DNA of 64,000 nt, taken from contig DATMEP010000047.1 of assembly GCA_035556755.1 (NCBI GenBank), positions 1 through 64,000 of the forward strand, written 5' to 3'. Below are positions 1-7,942 of the stretch, piece after piece. The DNA is from VRUE01 sp035556755 (lineage in GTDB: Bacteria > Actinomycetota > Thermoleophilia > Solirubrobacterales > 70-9). Within the stretch, counting starts at the first letter, position 1. The number at the start of each line of letters is the position of its first letter. The notes under the pieces are model-generated. The model ran no database searches. It saw nothing but the letters and a program-made list of their open reading frames with translations, and had not been told where the DNA came from. The position numbers were made by a program, and so were the translations under genes.

Positions 1-53
1 CGATCGCCGCTGAGCCGGGCACTCATTCGCGCCCGGAGATTCTGGAGCAACAT
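1..53 (-). CDS. 5' end of a probable type IV prepilin gene (cut by window edge)
   Basis: Reading leftward, an ATG at 53-51 follows a strong Shine-Dalgarno AGGAGGT with 5 nt spacing. The open frame gives MLLQNLRARMSARLSGD and runs off the edge. A short, basic leader with RLSGD is the usual n-region before the processing site (G-F-T-L-I-E) of actinobacterial type IV prepilins. That site lies outside the window, so the identity is inference. Support comes from the pilBTC operon 3.7 kb away on the same strand and from the c-di-GMP riboswitch directly upstream. It could instead be another protein with a basic N-terminus. Confidence 0.5.
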   Translation of the reverse strand, partial: MLLQNLRARMSARLSGD

Positions 54-75
54 TAGTGACCTCCTATGGTCCTAA
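53..75 (-). promoter_or_regulatory. SD-sequestering hairpin before the truncated gene
   Basis: On the minus strand TTAG-GACC (75-68) can pair with GGTC-A-CTAA (61-53), giving eight base pairs with one bulged A. The loop ATAGGA carries half of the SD. The stem therefore hides AGGAGGT and ends at the A of the start codon. It lies about 46 nt after the riboswitch aptamer and is the obvious expression platform for control of translation. Pairing was read by eye; no folding energy was computed. Confidence 0.6.
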
Positions 76-121
76 TCGTTTGAGCCAGAGCCCCGTCGCG
101 AGAAGCCACGTGGTGTCTGTC

Positions 122-212
122 GACCCCGGTGGTAGCCCGGCCGGCTCCGCAAGCGGAGCCCCGACAGCTTTGCGCCCCCGCCTCACGGCGAGTTTGCCTT
201 TGGCACCGAAGC
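122..212 (-). ncRNA. Cyclic di-GMP-I (GEMM) riboswitch aptamer
   Basis: The minus strand carries the hallmark blocks of the GEMM/c-di-GMP-I aptamer in order. The P1 arm CGGTG (208-204) comes first, then AAAGGCAAAC (201-192). Next is a P2 hairpin capped by the GNRA loop GTGA (186-183), then GCGCAAAGC (175-167). The P3 hairpin follows, with perfect arms GGCTCCGC/GCGGAGCC (143-160), then GCCGGGCTACC and the closing P1 arm CACCG (131-127). The gene downstream begins at 53. In the family c-di-GMP binds at the P1-P2-P3 junction and switches the downstream gene. The remaining non-coding DNA to 354 shows no gene I can support. Confidence 0.85.
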
Positions 213-354
213 ACTGGCAGATTCATCACAGACCCCTAATCGACCACCATCCGAATCCCTTGATCCCCGAAACTTGGGCTTCATCCGGCAAAAAGTCAGG
301 CTCGCGCCCATCCACGGACCGACGCCCTACGGGATAGTCCGTAAGCCCGCGCGA

Positions 355-1578
355 CTACAGCCGCTCTTCGCGTAACTCGTCAAGCACCTGCCCGCTTGGC
401 GGGCCAAATGGGATCGTCCGGCGGATGTAGTCGGCGCAGAGAGGAACCGTGAAGTCCACCTCCCCCCTTTTGGGCACATAGAGCAGGCTCGCCTTGATCA
501 GCCTGTCGCGAACTCCGGAGAGGTCCTGAGGCTCCTTGGCCAGAATCGCGGCGATCTCCCCGGTGCGCTGAGGCCCGTCGCCAAGCGAGGCGATCGCGGC
601 CATGTACCGCTGCTCCCCGCCCGGTAGCTTGCCGATACGCTGACTGAAGAAGTTCTCGTCGAGGTATTCACGGGCGACACGCTCTGCCCTCTCGGCATCC
701 CGCGGGCCGATCGAGTCACCGCTCCGGATCCTCCAGATCACCCGACCGTACTCCTGTAGAAAATAGGGATAACCCTCCGCGAGATCGATCACTCGATCCA
801 CCGCCTCGGCCTGCCAGGTGACCCCCTGCAGGCGGGCCGGCTCCTCCAAGGCGGCAGCCGCGGCCACGCGGTCGAGAGCCCCGATCTCGCGGAACTCGAA
901 GCCACGCTCTGCGTAGCTCTTGGCCTCTCCAGTCAGTCCTGGGAGAAGAGGCAAGCCTCCACCGACGAGTGCAACTGGCAGATTCTTCTGCTTTGCCCTG
1001 TGCAACCCGACGATCAGAGCTTCCAGGTCCGATCCGGAGAGGTTCTGCATCTCATCCAGGATCAACGCGAAGCCGCTGCTGTTGGCCTGCGCCGCGAGTC
1101 CGACCTCGACCATGACGTCACGCATGTCCTCGGCGAGATCGCCTGAATCGGCGACCCCGTCCAGGGCGTCGACATCGAGTCGAAACGTGATGTCGCCCAC
1201 GGTCAGAGCGAATGCCTTTAGGACACCCATCGCCCGGCGTATCGCCTCACCGGCGCGCTTCGTCGTGCTCATCTCCACCAGCGCCTTGCGCGCGGATCTC
1301 GCTACCGCAGGAGCGATGCTCGAGCCCTCGGCAAGCTCACGGACCTCTCCAGGCCAGCCCGCGCTGTCGCAGACCGCCTCGAATTCATTCAGCAGCACCG
1401 TCTTGCCGACGCCCCGGAGGCCGGTGAGGATCAAGTGCTTCTGCGTGCCACCCGCGCCGAGCTGACGGACAAGCTCCTCGAAGTAGGCGAGCTCAGGGTC
1501 TCGGCCGGCAAGGAACGGTGGCCGCGCTCCCATGTCTGGCGTGTAGGGATTCCGAGCTGCTTCGGTCTCTCTCTGCAT
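355..1578 (-). CDS. AAA-family ATP-binding protein (AAA_16/Orc1-like)
   Basis: 407 aa P-loop ATPase. Walker A is GLRGVGKT near residue 54 and Walker B FALILDEMQNLS near residue 170. An arginine-rich sensor region and a C-terminal winged-helix-like part follow, as in the ATPases often annotated 'ATP-binding protein' in actinobacterial accessory DNA. The substrate is unknown. The ATG at 1578 lies inside a perfect palindrome; an internal ATG at 1533 (MGARPPFLAG) would also keep all motifs. A -10-like TATACT (1595-1590) sits 11 nt before the first ATG. It lies downstream of vapBC and fic on the same strand, separated from vapC by 91 nt. Confidence 0.75.
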   Translation of the reverse strand: MQRETEAARNPYTPDMGARPPFLAGRDPELAYFEELVRQLGAGGTQKHLILTGLRGVGKTVLLNEFEAVCDSAGWPGEVRELAEGSSIAPAVARSARKALVEMSTTKRAGEAIRRAMGVLKAFALTVGDITFRLDVDALDGVADSGDLAEDMRDVMVEVGLAAQANSSGFALILDEMQNLSGSDLEALIVGLHRAKQKNLPVALVGGGLPLLPGLTGEAKSYAERGFEFREIGALDRVAAAAALEEPARLQGVTWQAEAVDRVIDLAEGYPYFLQEYGRVIWRIRSGDSIGPRDAERAERVAREYLDENFFSQRIGKLPGGEQRYMAAIASLGDGPQRTGEIAAILAKEPQDLSGVRDRLIKASLLYVPKRGEVDFTVPLCADYIRRTIPFGPPSGQVLDELREERL

Positions 1579-1587
1579 ATATATGCA
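1574..1587. promoter_or_regulatory. 14-bp perfect palindrome over an ATPase start codon
   Basis: TGCATATATATGCA is a perfect palindrome containing the annotated ATG (1578-1576). It lies just downstream of a -10-like TATACT on the minus strand. It is AT-rich against its GC-rich surroundings and could be an operator or simply promoter DNA. Confidence 0.4.
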
Positions 1588-1669
1588 CGAGTATACGCAG
1601 AGTTGATATAGAAATGTCTAGGATTTCCTCTACTCGACGGATGCCTCTCGGCACACGCGACCGATCTGG

Positions 1670-2104
1670 TCAGTGACCTGGACCGGTCGAGAACTCGCAC
1701 TCACAGGGCTGGCCGGTGTGCTCGCAGATCACCCTCAGGTCACGGTCGAAGCACCACAGGACGACGTCCGACCCCGCTGCCTCCGCGGCGGCGGCAATCA
1801 GGAAGTCGATTGCCGGGCGGCGATGACTGCCGTTGGATGCCTCTGCGAGCTCGCGCTGAACTGCGAGCGCTCGCTCGACGCTCGAGTCGCTCAGCGGCAC
1901 GCGCTCGAGCGGCGCGAACAAGCTCTCGAACTCCCTGCGGTAACCAGCTGTCGTCTCGGGCCGGTGCATCGCCTCGAGGATCACCGGGACACAGGTGACG
2001 ATGCCCCCTTGCTCGTACCGAGCAGCGAGCTTCTCCCTGATGTCGTTCCGCTCGGCCTTCCGCGACCAGGCCCAGATCGAGGTGTCGGCGAGGTAAAGGG
2101 CCAC
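1670..2104 (-). CDS. vapC: PIN-domain ribonuclease toxin (VapC family)
   Basis: 144 aa, a normal VapC length. PIN-domain acidic residues are visible: D7 in LADTSIW, E44 in ILEAMHRPE, the D in AIDFLIAAAA (about 98) and FDRDL (about 119). In the family these coordinate Mg2+/Mn2+ and cut RNA, often initiator or other tRNA. The start is 2 nt after the stop of the antitoxin gene, the classic antitoxin-first vapBC operon. The RNA target cannot be read from sequence. Confidence 0.88.
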   Translation of the reverse strand: MALYLADTSIWAWSRKAERNDIREKLAARYEQGGIVTCVPVILEAMHRPETTAGYRREFESLFAPLERVPLSDSSVERALAVQRELAEASNGSHRRPAIDFLIAAAAEAAGSDVVLWCFDRDLRVICEHTGQPCECEFSTGPGH

Positions 2105-2106
2105 GG

Positions 2107-2337
2107 CTAGATCCGCGGCCGACGCTGCTCCTGCAACTCCTCAGGCACAATCACGTCGAACGCGCCAGAGCGGATCCGGGCTGCTCCGCGCCGCAGCATC
2201 TCACCACGGCTGACAACCCGTAGCGCCTCGTTGACGGTCTCCTTGTACCCCCTGGTCCCGAGAGCCTCCTGTGCGCCCTCGAAAGCCGGAACCTCGATCT
2301 CGATCGTCGTCCGGTGGGTCTGAGCTGCATGACTCAC
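2107..2337 (-). CDS. vapB: VapB-type antitoxin
   Basis: 76 aa. The N-terminal strand TTIEIEVP and the following helices (YKETVNEALRVVSR) fit a ribbon-helix-helix DNA-binding and dimer domain. The C-terminal tail rich in E, Q and R would wrap the PIN toxin. The start is GTG at 2337. A -10-like TATATT (2350-2345) ends 7 nt before this GTG and no SD is visible, so the mRNA is probably leaderless. The gene overlaps nothing and precedes vapC by 2 nt. In this family the antitoxin also autorepresses its operon. Confidence 0.82.
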   Translation of the reverse strand: MSHAAQTHRTTIEIEVPAFEGAQEALGTRGYKETVNEALRVVSRGEMLRRGAARIRSGAFDVIVPEELQEQRRPRI

Positions 2338-2350
2338 GCGAGTGAATATA
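2332..2350 (-). promoter_or_regulatory. Leaderless vapBC promoter with small palindrome
   Basis: Minus-strand TATATT (2350-2345) stands 7 nt before the GTG start. The short inverted repeat ACTC-ACGC-GAGT (2332-2343) overlaps the start codon and is a plausible autorepression site. Upstream DNA to 2403 is clearly AT-rich. Confidence 0.45.
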
Positions 2351-2403
2351 GCAAAACAGGTACCGAATATATGGCTTATGAAGCTTTGAATTTGAGGATA
2401 TAC

Positions 2404-3621
2404 CTACGACGATCTGACGGATTCCTCAAAGTCTTCAACCAGATCGAGTAGCTCGCTGCACTCCCAGGCGCGACCCCACTTGCGCTCGTTCAGCCGGCGC
2501 AGGATGCCGGCCTCCTCGAGCCGGCTCAGGGCGTTGTTCGCCGCCACGTGCGACCGGTCCGTGAGGCGCTGCGCAATCGCGACATCGAGCACCGGCTGCT
2601 CAGGGAGCGCGCTGATCAGCAAACGCGCCGCCGAGTCCGACCTGGGCCTCCCGGCGCGCTCCAGCCACGTTTCCTCCAAACCCTCGATAGCTTCGGCGAG
2701 CCGCTCTGCCTCCCCAGCGGCGCGTGCGGTCTCCACTGCAAACGTCTCGCACCAATCGCTCACGTTGCCCTCCCTGTATGCGGTAAGCCCTCCTACGTAG
2801 AGCTTCGGAGCTCTGGCGAGCATGAGACTGACCGGCGGGATGTACCTAGTCACCTCGCTTCGGCGACGAAGAACCGCATAGATGAGCGCTCGCCCGGTGC
2901 GGCCGTTGCCGTCCGCGAATGGGTGGATGGTCTCGAACTGGGCATGGGCGAGGGCAGCCTGAACGACCGGTGGCAGATCGTCGCGTGCAACGAACCGGCA
3001 AAGGTCCTCGAGCAAGCCGGGTACGTGCTCGGGCGGCGGCGGCACGAACGTCGCGCCGAGAGGGTTGTAGTCATTGCCCCCAATCCAGTTCTGCGCGGTT
3101 CGCACGACGCCGGCGATTTTCCGGTCCTCGGTGAAACGCAACAGAAGACGGTGGATCTCGAGAAGATCACTGACCTCGAACGGTCGATTTGCAGCCCCTG
3201 CTTCGATGGCGCGCTGCATAGCCTCTACGTTGCCGAGAACCTCCACTGCGCGGCTGTCCCTGCGCCGCCTATCTGAATCCAGATGAGCAACCCGCGCCAG
3301 CCTCTTGTGCGAAACGAGAACACCCTCGATGCGAGATGAAGCGACACTCTCCGAGCGGAGCAGGCTTTGCGCAACGGCTCCCAGCGTCGCCACTCGCCTC
3401 GGAGAGTGCTGAAGACGCTCGAGCGCTTTCGTTGCCTCGTGCAGCGCTACGTTCGGCTGCTCGTCGAGCGGGAAATGGCGGTCCGCAATCGGATCGGGAA
3501 TGAATGCTCGGTAGCGACCCCCTGCCCGCTCTCGACGTCCCTGCGCTGCGGGGTTGGGGCTCCATATGCAATCGACGTAAAAGCCGAAGGGCCTGCTTGC
3601 CTTTTCTCTCTGCAAAGCCAT
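2404..3621 (-). CDS. Fic family protein (class II, with C-terminal winged helix)
   Basis: 405 aa. The catalytic Fic loop HPFADGNGRTGR lies near residue 235, with every consensus residue intact (His base, Asp, Asn and Arg). An N-terminal inhibitory helix SSRIEG (about residue 96) marks a class II Fic protein that restrains itself through the Glu. The family moves AMP (sometimes other NMPs) onto Ser/Thr/Tyr of target proteins. The C-terminal 70 residues (DRSHVAANNALSRLEEAG) look like a winged helix and may bind the operator at 3629-3661. It lies upstream of vapBC on the same strand with a 66-nt gap. The target is unknown. Confidence 0.88.
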   Translation of the reverse strand: MALQREKASRPFGFYVDCIWSPNPAAQGRRERAGGRYRAFIPDPIADRHFPLDEQPNVALHEATKALERLQHSPRRVATLGAVAQSLLRSESVASSRIEGVLVSHKRLARVAHLDSDRRRRDSRAVEVLGNVEAMQRAIEAGAANRPFEVSDLLEIHRLLLRFTEDRKIAGVVRTAQNWIGGNDYNPLGATFVPPPPEHVPGLLEDLCRFVARDDLPPVVQAALAHAQFETIHPFADGNGRTGRALIYAVLRRRSEVTRYIPPVSLMLARAPKLYVGGLTAYREGNVSDWCETFAVETARAAGEAERLAEAIEGLEETWLERAGRPRSDSAARLLISALPEQPVLDVAIAQRLTDRSHVAANNALSRLEEAGILRRLNERKWGRAWECSELLDLVEDFEESVRSS

Positions 3622-3628
3622 CGGTCAC

Positions 3629-3661
3629 AACCTTTCAAAGCGTCAGTCGCTTTGTAAGGTT
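3629..3661. promoter_or_regulatory. 33-bp inverted repeat upstream of fic (operator candidate)
   Basis: The arms AACCTTTCAAAGCG (3629-3642) and CGCTTTGTAAGGTT (3648-3661) are complementary except for one T/T position, around the spacer TCAGT. The element begins 7 nt upstream of the fic ATG. No T-tract follows on the minus strand, which argues against a pilC terminator. A self-bound operator recognised by the winged helix of Fic is the simplest reading. Confidence 0.6.
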
Positions 3662-3715
3662 AGGGAGTTAGCTTAAAAAGCAGCGCGAGGGGTTGGTCGA
3701 CCCCGGGGGATCGCC

Positions 3716-4960
3716 TCAGCCGATCTTGTCGTAGAGGCTGAAGATCGGTAGGTACATCGCGATCACGATGAAGCCGACCACGCCGCCGACGAAGACGATC
3801 ATCAGCGGCTCGATCAGTGCCGTCAGGGCTTTCACCTTGGCGTCGACCTCGGTTTCGTAGAAGTCGGCGACCTTGCTCAGCATGTGCTCGAGCTGGCCGG
3901 TTTCCTCACCCACCGCGACCATGTGACCCACCATCGGCGGGAAGATCGGGTGGCTCTGAATCGGACCGGCGAGGGAGCCGCCGCGCTTGGCCGAGGCGTA
4001 GAGGTCTTCCATCGACTTCTCTAGGACGACGTTGCCTGCCGTTTCGCCGGTCAGTTTGATCGACTGCAGCATCGGCACGCCGGCCGAGACGGAGCCGGAA
4101 AAGGTGCGCGACCAGCGGGCCAGGGCCACTTTCTGGATCACGTCGCCGATCTGGAACGGGATGCGCAGTTTGAAGCGGTCCCATAGCTCTTTGCCGCGGT
4201 CGGTCCGCTTCCAGCGGAAGAACCCGATCGAGAGTGCGACCAGCGCCGGGAAGACGATGAACCAGTAGCCGGTGATCGCGTCGGAGACCGTGACGCAGAC
4301 CTGGGTCGGCAGCGGCAGCGCCGAGCTCTCGGCCGGGTTGTCTTCGGCCAGTTCTTCGAAGATACCGGCGAAGACGGGGATGATGAAGGCGACGATCGCG
4401 AGCAGCGCCACGGTCGCGAAGCCGAAGACCAGCGCCGGGTACATCAGCGCCGATTTGACCTGGCGCCGCAGGGCGTCGGCCTTCTCGACCTGGGTCGCGA
4501 CCCGGTCCAGCGAGTCCTCCAGCCGGCCCGATTCCTCGCCCGAGCGAACCATCGCCCGGTAGAGGCGGTCGAAGACCTCCGGGTGGCGCTCCATCGCCTG
4601 CTCCAGCGTGCTGCCGGCCTCGACGTCGGACCGCACCCCCGCCACCGCCTCCTTGATCCGGTCGTCCTGGGTCTGTTCCTCGAGCGTGTGCAGGGTGCGC
4701 AGCATCGGCATCCCGGAGGCGACCAGGGTCGCGAACTGACGCGAGAAAACCGCCAGCTCGCGCATGTCGACGGCCTTCCAGCGCCGGAAGACGTCCTCGA
4801 TCGCGAACGGCTCACGCTTCTCGCTGACGTCGAGGACGATCAGCCCGCGCTGGCGCAGCTGCTCGCTGACCTGGGCCTTGGACTCGGCCTCGACCTCACC
4901 GGCGGTCGCCGCCCCGGCGACGTCCATGGCACGGAAGGCAAAGGTGGTCGCGCCCGCCAT
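3716..4960 (-). CDS. pilC: Type IV pilus inner-membrane platform protein PilC
   Basis: 414 aa with two T2SSF/GspF domains (about 75-195 and 280-400). Three membrane segments are visible: ALVFGFATVALLAIVAFIIP (about 180), WFIVFPALVALSIGFF (about 240) and LMIVFVGGVVGFIVIAMYLP at the end. PilC anchors the PilB and PilT motors and organises pilin insertion. The start is 3 nt after the pilT stop, so it is the last gene of the pilB-pilT-pilC operon. Pilin, pilD and pilMNO genes are absent here and probably lie left of the window, past the toxin/Fic islet. Confidence 0.95.
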   Translation of the reverse strand: MAGATTFAFRAMDVAGAATAGEVEAESKAQVSEQLRQRGLIVLDVSEKREPFAIEDVFRRWKAVDMRELAVFSRQFATLVASGMPMLRTLHTLEEQTQDDRIKEAVAGVRSDVEAGSTLEQAMERHPEVFDRLYRAMVRSGEESGRLEDSLDRVATQVEKADALRRQVKSALMYPALVFGFATVALLAIVAFIIPVFAGIFEELAEDNPAESSALPLPTQVCVTVSDAITGYWFIVFPALVALSIGFFRWKRTDRGKELWDRFKLRIPFQIGDVIQKVALARWSRTFSGSVSAGVPMLQSIKLTGETAGNVVLEKSMEDLYASAKRGGSLAGPIQSHPIFPPMVGHMVAVGEETGQLEHMLSKVADFYETEVDAKVKALTALIEPLMIVFVGGVVGFIVIAMYLPIFSLYDKIG

Positions 4961-4963
4961 CGC

Positions 4964-6067
4964 CTAGCTCACCTGGGCGTATTCGGGCTGCACCGGCGCC
5001 GCGCCCAGCAGGCGTTTCAGCTCCTCCGGGACCGACGCGCGCTGCTCGGCTAGCGAACGGGTGATCGTCCCTTCTCTCACCAGCCGCACCAGGTCGGCGT
5101 CCATCGTCTGCATCCCGACCGCGGCCGAGGTCTGCACCGCGGCGTAGATCTGGTGCGTCTTGCCCTCGCGGATCAGGTTGCGGATCGCCGGAGTCGGAAC
5201 CAGCACCTCGGTGGCGACGGTGCGCCCCATCCCGTCGGCGGTCGGCAGCAGCTGCTGGGTGACGATGCCCTGCAGGGCGATCGAGAGCTGGGTGCGGACC
5301 TGACCCTGCTGCTGGGGCGGGAAGACGTCGATGATCCGGTCGACCGTCTGCGCGGTCGACTGGGTGTGGAGCGTGGCGAAGACGAGGTGCCCGGTCTCGG
5401 CCGCGGTCAGCGCGGTGGAGATCGTCTCCAGATCGCGCATCTCGCCGACCAGGATCACGTCGGGGTCCTCGCGCAGGGCGGCGCGCAGGCCGAGGGCGAA
5501 ATCGGGCGCATCGGAGCCGACCTCGCGCTGGTTGACGATCGAGCGTTTGTGCTGGTGCAGGAACTCGATCGGGTCCTCGATCGTGAGGATGTGGTCCTGG
5601 CGCTCGGAGTTGATCACGTCGATCATCGCCGCCAGCGTCGTGCTCTTCCCCGAGCCGGTCGGGCCGGTGACGAGCACGAAGCCGCGCGGTTTGGCCGCCA
5701 GCTCGCGCAGCACCTGCGGCACCCCGAGCGAGTCGAGCGCGGGGATGTCCTGAGGGACGAGCCGGAAGGCGGCGCTGACCGAGCCGCGCTGGAAAAAGCA
5801 GTTGACGCGGAAGCGGGCGACGCCGGGGATCGCGTAGGCGAAGTCGAGCTGTTTCTCGTTCTCGAACCGCTTGCGCTGGTCGTCGTTGAGGATGCTGTAG
5901 ACGACCTCGCGGGTCTCCTGCCCGGTGAGGACCGGGAAGCCCTCCATCGGCGTGATCTTGCCCTTGTCGCGCAGCGCCGGCGGGACGCCCGGCGTGATGT
6001 GCACGTCCGATGCGCGGGTCTCGACCATGCGGCGGAGAACCTCTGCGAAGTCAAAGTCCATGCTCAT
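4964..6067 (-). CDS. pilT: Type IV pilus retraction ATPase PilT
   Basis: 367 aa hexameric retraction motor. It has Walker A GPTGSGKST (about 133), the Asp box, Walker B LVGEMRDLET, and the His-box region TGHLVFATLHT. The PilT signature AIRNLIREGK near residue 290 distinguishes it from PilB. It powers pilin depolymerisation and twitching. It sits between pilB (73 nt upstream) and pilC (3 nt downstream). A second, divergent pilT lies at 14343-15443. Confidence 0.95.
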   Translation of the reverse strand: MSMDFDFAEVLRRMVETRASDVHITPGVPPALRDKGKITPMEGFPVLTGQETREVVYSILNDDQRKRFENEKQLDFAYAIPGVARFRVNCFFQRGSVSAAFRLVPQDIPALDSLGVPQVLRELAAKPRGFVLVTGPTGSGKSTTLAAMIDVINSERQDHILTIEDPIEFLHQHKRSIVNQREVGSDAPDFALGLRAALREDPDVILVGEMRDLETISTALTAAETGHLVFATLHTQSTAQTVDRIIDVFPPQQQGQVRTQLSIALQGIVTQQLLPTADGMGRTVATEVLVPTPAIRNLIREGKTHQIYAAVQTSAAVGMQTMDADLVRLVREGTITRSLAEQRASVPEELKRLLGAAPVQPEYAQVS

Positions 6068-6140
6068 CTAGATCGACCTCGGTGGCCGAATTCTGAATAC
6101 CGGGTAGCGAGTACCGCCCCCGACATGGCCTGGCGGCCAA

Positions 6141-7934
6141 TCAGGCGGTGACACGGACGATCTCCTCGAGGCTGGTCTGGCCCGCACGCACCTTGGTCAG
6201 GCCGTCCTCGCGCAGGGTGAGCATTCCCTCTTCGCGCGCCGTGGTGGCGATTTCCGCCTCCGGGACCTGGGCGACGACCATCTCCTTGATCCGGTCGCTC
6301 AACGCCATCACCGAGAAGATTCCGACCCGACCGCGGTAGCCGCTCTGGCTGCAACGAGAGCAGCCAGCCGGTTCGTAGGCCTCGACGTCGCCGCCGACTC
6401 GGATCGCCGCTTCCGCAAGCGCCTGCTCGGGAATGATCGTGCGCTGCTTGCAGTGGCTGCAGAGCTTGCGGGCGAGTCGCTGGGCGACCACGCAGTCGAC
6501 CGCCGAGGAAATCAGGAAGGACTCGATCCCCATCTTCGTCAGGCGCGTGATTGCGCCGGGGGCGTCGTTGGTGTGCAGGGTGGTCAGCATCATGTGCCCG
6601 GTCAGCGCCGCCTCGATCGCGATCCGCGCCGTCTCGCCGTCGCGGATCTCGCCGACCATCACGATGTCGGGGTCGGCGCGCAGGATCGAGCGCAGCCCGG
6701 TGGCGAAGTCGAGCCCCGCCTTGCGGTTGACGTTGATCTGGTTGATGCCGGAGAGCCGGTACTCGACCGGGTCCTCAATCGTGATGATGTTCTTCTCGAC
6801 CTCGTTCAGGTCCTGCAGCGCCGCGTAGAGCGTCGTCGACTTGCCCGAACCGGTCGGCCCCGTCACCAACACGGCCCCGTAAGCCTGCCGGAAGGCTTCC
6901 TCGAAGCGCTCCCGCCCGGAGCTGTCCATGCCGATCTCGTCGAGCGAGTGCTGCGCGTTCTCCTTGTCGAGGATGCGGATCGTCGCCCCCTCGCCACGCT
7001 GGGTCGGCAGGGTCGTGATACGCAGGTCGACGCGACGGTCCTCCACCGTGACGCTGACCCGCCCGTCCTGGGGCACCCGCTTCTCGGCGATGTTGAGGTC
7101 GCTCATGATCTTCACCCGTGAGACGACCGCGTTGATCATCCGCTTCGGCACGTGCGCCGCCTCGCGCAGCACGCCGTCGACGCGGAAGCGGACCCGCATC
7201 TCGTCCTCGTCGGGCTCGAAGTGGACGTCGGAGGCCCCCTCCCCCACTGCCTGACCGAGGATGCTGTAGACGAGCTTGACCACGGGCGCGTCCTCGGCGC
7301 TGACTTCGATGTCGCTGACCTCGGCCAGCTCCCGGTCGTCGCTCTCTTCGCCCTCGGTGACCGCCTCGCTGACAGCGCTCTGCAGCGTGTTGAGGCGGCC
7401 GATCAGCGCTTCGATGTCCTCCTCGGCGGAAACCGCGACGCGGCAGTCGAGCGCGGTCGCGATCTGGATGTCGTCGACCGCGAGCACGTTGGTCGGGTCC
7501 GCCATCGCCACCAGCAGGGTCCCCTTGTCGACGAAGCCGACCGGCAGCGCTTTGTAGCGGCGGGCGGTGTTGACCGAGATCAGGTTGGCGGCGGCCATGT
7601 CGACCTGGTAGGCGGAGAGGTCTATGTGGTCGAGGCCGTAGCGCTCGGCAACCGCACGGGAGAGCTGTTCGGCGCTGATCGCCCCCTGCTCGATCAGCAG
7701 CCGCTCCGGCGGGCGGCCCGCGGTGCGGGCCCCCTCGATCGCCTGCCGGGCGACGTCGTCGGAGACGTAGCCGAGGTCGACGACGACGTCGGTGACGAAG
7801 CCGGTCGAGCGACCGCGGGTCATCGGCGGGGTCAGCCCGGGAGTGCCGCCTTCCTGCGGATCCAGGGTTGGCGCGGTCGAGTCGCCGGAGTCGGGGACCG
7901 GCCGCAGGTGGCTCGGGAAGTCCCGCGAGTCCAT
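6141..7934 (-). CDS. pilB: Type IV pilus assembly ATPase PilB
   Basis: 597 aa. An N-terminal GspE/MshE-type domain (about 45-185) precedes the ATPase core. Walker A is GPTGSGKSTTLY (about 360), Walker B MVGEIRDGET, and a tetra-cysteine zinc site (CSHC and CSRC) lies in the C-terminal part. It drives pilus extension. MshE-type N-domains can bind c-di-GMP, but I did not confirm the binding motif. It starts 8 nt after the preceding membrane protein, so the four genes 8569-3716 read as one operon. Confidence 0.95.
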   Translation of the reverse strand: MDSRDFPSHLRPVPDSGDSTAPTLDPQEGGTPGLTPPMTRGRSTGFVTDVVVDLGYVSDDVARQAIEGARTAGRPPERLLIEQGAISAEQLSRAVAERYGLDHIDLSAYQVDMAAANLISVNTARRYKALPVGFVDKGTLLVAMADPTNVLAVDDIQIATALDCRVAVSAEEDIEALIGRLNTLQSAVSEAVTEGEESDDRELAEVSDIEVSAEDAPVVKLVYSILGQAVGEGASDVHFEPDEDEMRVRFRVDGVLREAAHVPKRMINAVVSRVKIMSDLNIAEKRVPQDGRVSVTVEDRRVDLRITTLPTQRGEGATIRILDKENAQHSLDEIGMDSSGRERFEEAFRQAYGAVLVTGPTGSGKSTTLYAALQDLNEVEKNIITIEDPVEYRLSGINQINVNRKAGLDFATGLRSILRADPDIVMVGEIRDGETARIAIEAALTGHMMLTTLHTNDAPGAITRLTKMGIESFLISSAVDCVVAQRLARKLCSHCKQRTIIPEQALAEAAIRVGGDVEAYEPAGCSRCSQSGYRGRVGIFSVMALSDRIKEMVVAQVPEAEIATTAREEGMLTLREDGLTKVRAGQTSLEEIVRVTA

Positions 7935-7942
7935 GCTCGAGG

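Noticed and set aside
143..160. Strong GC hairpin as an intrinsic terminator
   Set aside because: No T-tract on either strand, and it fits as P3 of the c-di-GMP-I riboswitch.
56..337. A 93-codon + strand frame over the riboswitch
   Set aside because: It is antisense to a structured RNA, has no SD and shows no protein-like composition.
3662..3715. Terminator after pilC (GCTTTTTAAGC and GATCCCCCGGGGTC)
   Set aside because: Stems are only 4-6 bp and no T-tract follows on the minus strand; support too weak to list.
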